Origin: Cellvibrionaceae bacterium 1162T.S.0a.05
Lineage (GTDB): Bacteria > Pseudomonadota > Gammaproteobacteria > Pseudomonadales > Cellvibrionaceae
NCBI GenBank assembly: GCA_000964245.1
Contig: LANB01000001.1
Coordinates: 2,979,501-3,043,500 of the forward strand
DNA length: 64,000 nt
Direction of reading: 5' to 3'
In this document: positions 62,712 through 64,000 of the stretch, in pieces
How positions within the stretch are numbered: position 1 is the first letter of the stretch
Layout: the number at the start of each line of letters is the position of its first letter
Made by a program: the position numbers and the translations under genes
Notes under the pieces: generated by a model
What the model was told of the DNA's origin: nothing
The model's database searches: none
The model's input: the letters and a program-made list of their open reading frames with translations, nothing else

Positions 62712-64000
62712 TTAGTTTTTTGACCAGTTGATTGTATTCGAGCTTGGTGAATACCAATTTCTGGCATCTGTAGAAGTCCACAATAAACCAGCGGTTCCGC
62801 CGGAAAAGAACCATAATTCATTGTTCATCACCGTGTTTGTCGTCATTGAATACATGATTGGCAGCAGAGAAAGTTCTGCGAGGTTCCAGGTCAAGCCATT
62901 ATCGTTAGAAAAATAAGTTGAATAGGCGACGTCGGTGTAATCATAACCTCCAACAATATGAATCTCATTATTTACTGAAAACATCGAAGAGTAGATTCGT
63001 GGTGTAAAACCCGTATCGGCCGTGACCAGAGTCCATTCTGTGCCATTGGCTGTGACCCACACATCGGTAAGTAGATTGTCGGAACCATTTTCGTTCGTGC
63101 CACCATAAAGAAAAAGGTTGCCGTTGTGAACGACAAGGCTATGATCGTTTCTTTTACCGAATGGAGGAGATTCCAATTCGATTTCCCAATCTCTGCCGTC
63201 CTCGCTGGACCAGATGTAATACTCCTCTGACCATACTCCACCACCGATAGCCCACAACTTGTCATTAAATACGATGATCTTGGCCTGGGAATCGATACCC
63301 GGTAAATTTGGGCCCGAATGAGGTTGCCAATCTATGCCATCATGCGTACTCCAGTTATTGAATGCAGTGTAGGTGCCTTCAGTTCCACCATTCACAAAGG
63401 GTTGTTCACCCGAAAATAAAAATAATTCATTTTTGTAGACGACCATTTGGTGATAAGCGCGTGGCCCAAACGTTGCATTTTCCAACTCATTGGTCCAGAT
63501 CGCGCCGTCCTCACTGGACCAGACGTCATTGTAATAGACATCCACAGAGTTTTCGTTATCCCAGGAAGTGCCGCCCGTAATCCAGAGTTTACCTTTGTAG
63601 GCGACAATAGCTTGACCAATGCGGTTGGCGAAAGGTTGAACCTGCAGGGAAGGAACAAAGTGCATGCTTTGATATTCGGCGGCAAGCTCACTGGAGTTCA
63701 CTAATTTAAAAAAGGCGCTTTGCGAGCGGCTGAATAAAATATCGGTAATGGGAAGATCTTCACTACTCTCCACAATTTCCAGGTTGGGGTTGTTGCACGC
63801 TGTGTAGTTTTCTGTATCACAATCACTATTGGTATAACGATAAAGTTCTAAAGGCGCTGCGTTTTCTGACCACGACAGAATGGAGTCGCTATCACCAATA
63901 CGTGTGACAACATTTTGTACCAACTCTTTAACTTCCACGAGATAGCTGGCTTCAATTGGCAGGTAAACAAAATCACCTTCCTTGGTTACAGTTACCTGGG
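62712..64000 (-). CDS. Kelch-repeat-like protein, N-terminus beyond the right edge
   Basis: The minus-strand frame is open from the window edge (codon 63998-63996) to the stop at 62712, so the start lies outside. At least 428 residues are visible. The C-terminal part has about six kelch-like blades with paired Gly and Trp: RIGQAIVAYKGKLWITGGT, AYHQMVVYKNELFLFSGEQ, QAKIIVFNDKLWAIGGGV, DHSLVVHNGNLFLYGGT, IYSSMFSVNNEIHIVGGY and MTTNTVMNNELWFFSGGT, with W(S/T)SxDGxxW turns. The N-terminal visible part has a fibronectin-like SYLVEVKELVQNVVTRIGDSDSILSW stretch. The secretion signal would be upstream. A binding or structural role is likely; there is no evident enzyme motif. Confidence 0.8.
   Translation of the reverse strand, partial: QVTVTKEGDFVYLPIEASYLVEVKELVQNVVTRIGDSDSILSWSENAAPLELYRYTNSDCDTENYTACNNPNLEIVESSEDLPITDILFSRSQSAFFKLVNSSELAAEYQSMHFVPSLQVQPFANRIGQAIVAYKGKLWITGGTSWDNENSVDVYYNDVWSSEDGAIWTNELENATFGPRAYHQMVVYKNELFLFSGEQPFVNGGTEGTYTAFNNWSTHDGIDWQPHSGPNLPGIDSQAKIIVFNDKLWAIGGGVWSEEYYIWSSEDGRDWEIELESPPFGKRNDHSLVVHNGNLFLYGGTNENGSDNLLTDVWVTANGTEWTLVTADTGFTPRIYSSMFSVNNEIHIVGGYDYTDVAYSTYFSNDNGLTWNLAELSLLPIMYSMTTNTVMNNELWFFSGGTAGLLWTSTDARNWYSPSSNTINWSKN

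Overview
The window looks like a chromosomal segment of a marine or lignocellulose-degrading gammaproteobacterium of the Cellvibrionaceae type (Cellvibrio, Saccharophagus or Teredinibacter relatives). The evidence is gammaproteobacterial gene order in the housekeeping part (ypjD/corB-type pair beside ffh-rpsP-rimM-trmD-rplS; dsbC-hom-thrC-recJ-prfB-lysS), a secreted GH10 xylanase, a large TonB-dependent receptor, and a lipoprotein with a long poly-serine linker of the kind common in that family. The assignment is an inference from these features; no database search was made.

Layout. 1-10 kb: the partial end of a PAS-GGDEF protein, alaA, msrB, a membrane-anchored coiled-coil protein, tRNA-Glu and tRNA-Gly with a clear promoter and terminator, a YadGH-type ABC exporter, queF, a MASE2-type class III adenylate cyclase and a second membrane-anchored coiled-coil protein. 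10-16.5 kb: tRNA-Ser with a duplicated 3' end and a structured tRNA-like remnant, then a run of plus-strand genes (DedA-like protein, ATP-grasp protein, YHS protein, DoxX-like protein, DinB-like protein, NRDE/TANGO2-like protein), a double-domain PTPS protein, a NIF3/CutA-like protein, a DUF3135 protein and a Nudix hydrolase. 17-23 kb: CorC/HlyC-type and YpjD membrane proteins facing ffh, then the rpsP-rimM-trmD-rplS operon. 23-31 kb: a DUF3500 protein, a lipoprotein, dsbC, hom-thrC, a possible NIT-like sensor protein and recJ. 31-37 kb: a block inserted between recJ and prfB, with a GPH-family sugar symporter and a VolA/Pla-1-like surface lipase. 36.7-40.1 kb: prfB with its programmed +1 frameshift, lysS and ung.

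40-58.7 kb is a xylan/glycan locus. It holds a ThuA-domain protein, a surface lipoprotein with four tandem copies of a roughly 155-residue module, a TonB-dependent receptor closed by a strong terminator, and then a separate, very tightly packed unit with its own candidate promoter: membrane-anchored CBM-like protein, GH10 xylanase, a 2913-residue RHS protein and a small immunity-like protein. The RHS protein has a signal peptide, about six cadherin-like/tandem-95 repeats, a SpvB-like domain, FG-GAP-like DxNxDG motifs, RHS repeats and core, and a variable AT-rich C-terminal tip.

58.7-60.2 kb holds a second, orphan cassette (a short tip-like ORF plus a small multi-span membrane protein) bracketed by two diverged copies of a noncoding repeat. 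60.2-64 kb has a poly-serine beta-propeller-like lipoprotein and a convergent partial kelch-type protein.

The most unusual features are the xylanase-RHS-immunity transcription unit, the repeat-bracketed orphan tip/immunity cassette behind it, the four-module glycan-binding-like lipoprotein, and the tRNA-Ser-derived structured remnant.
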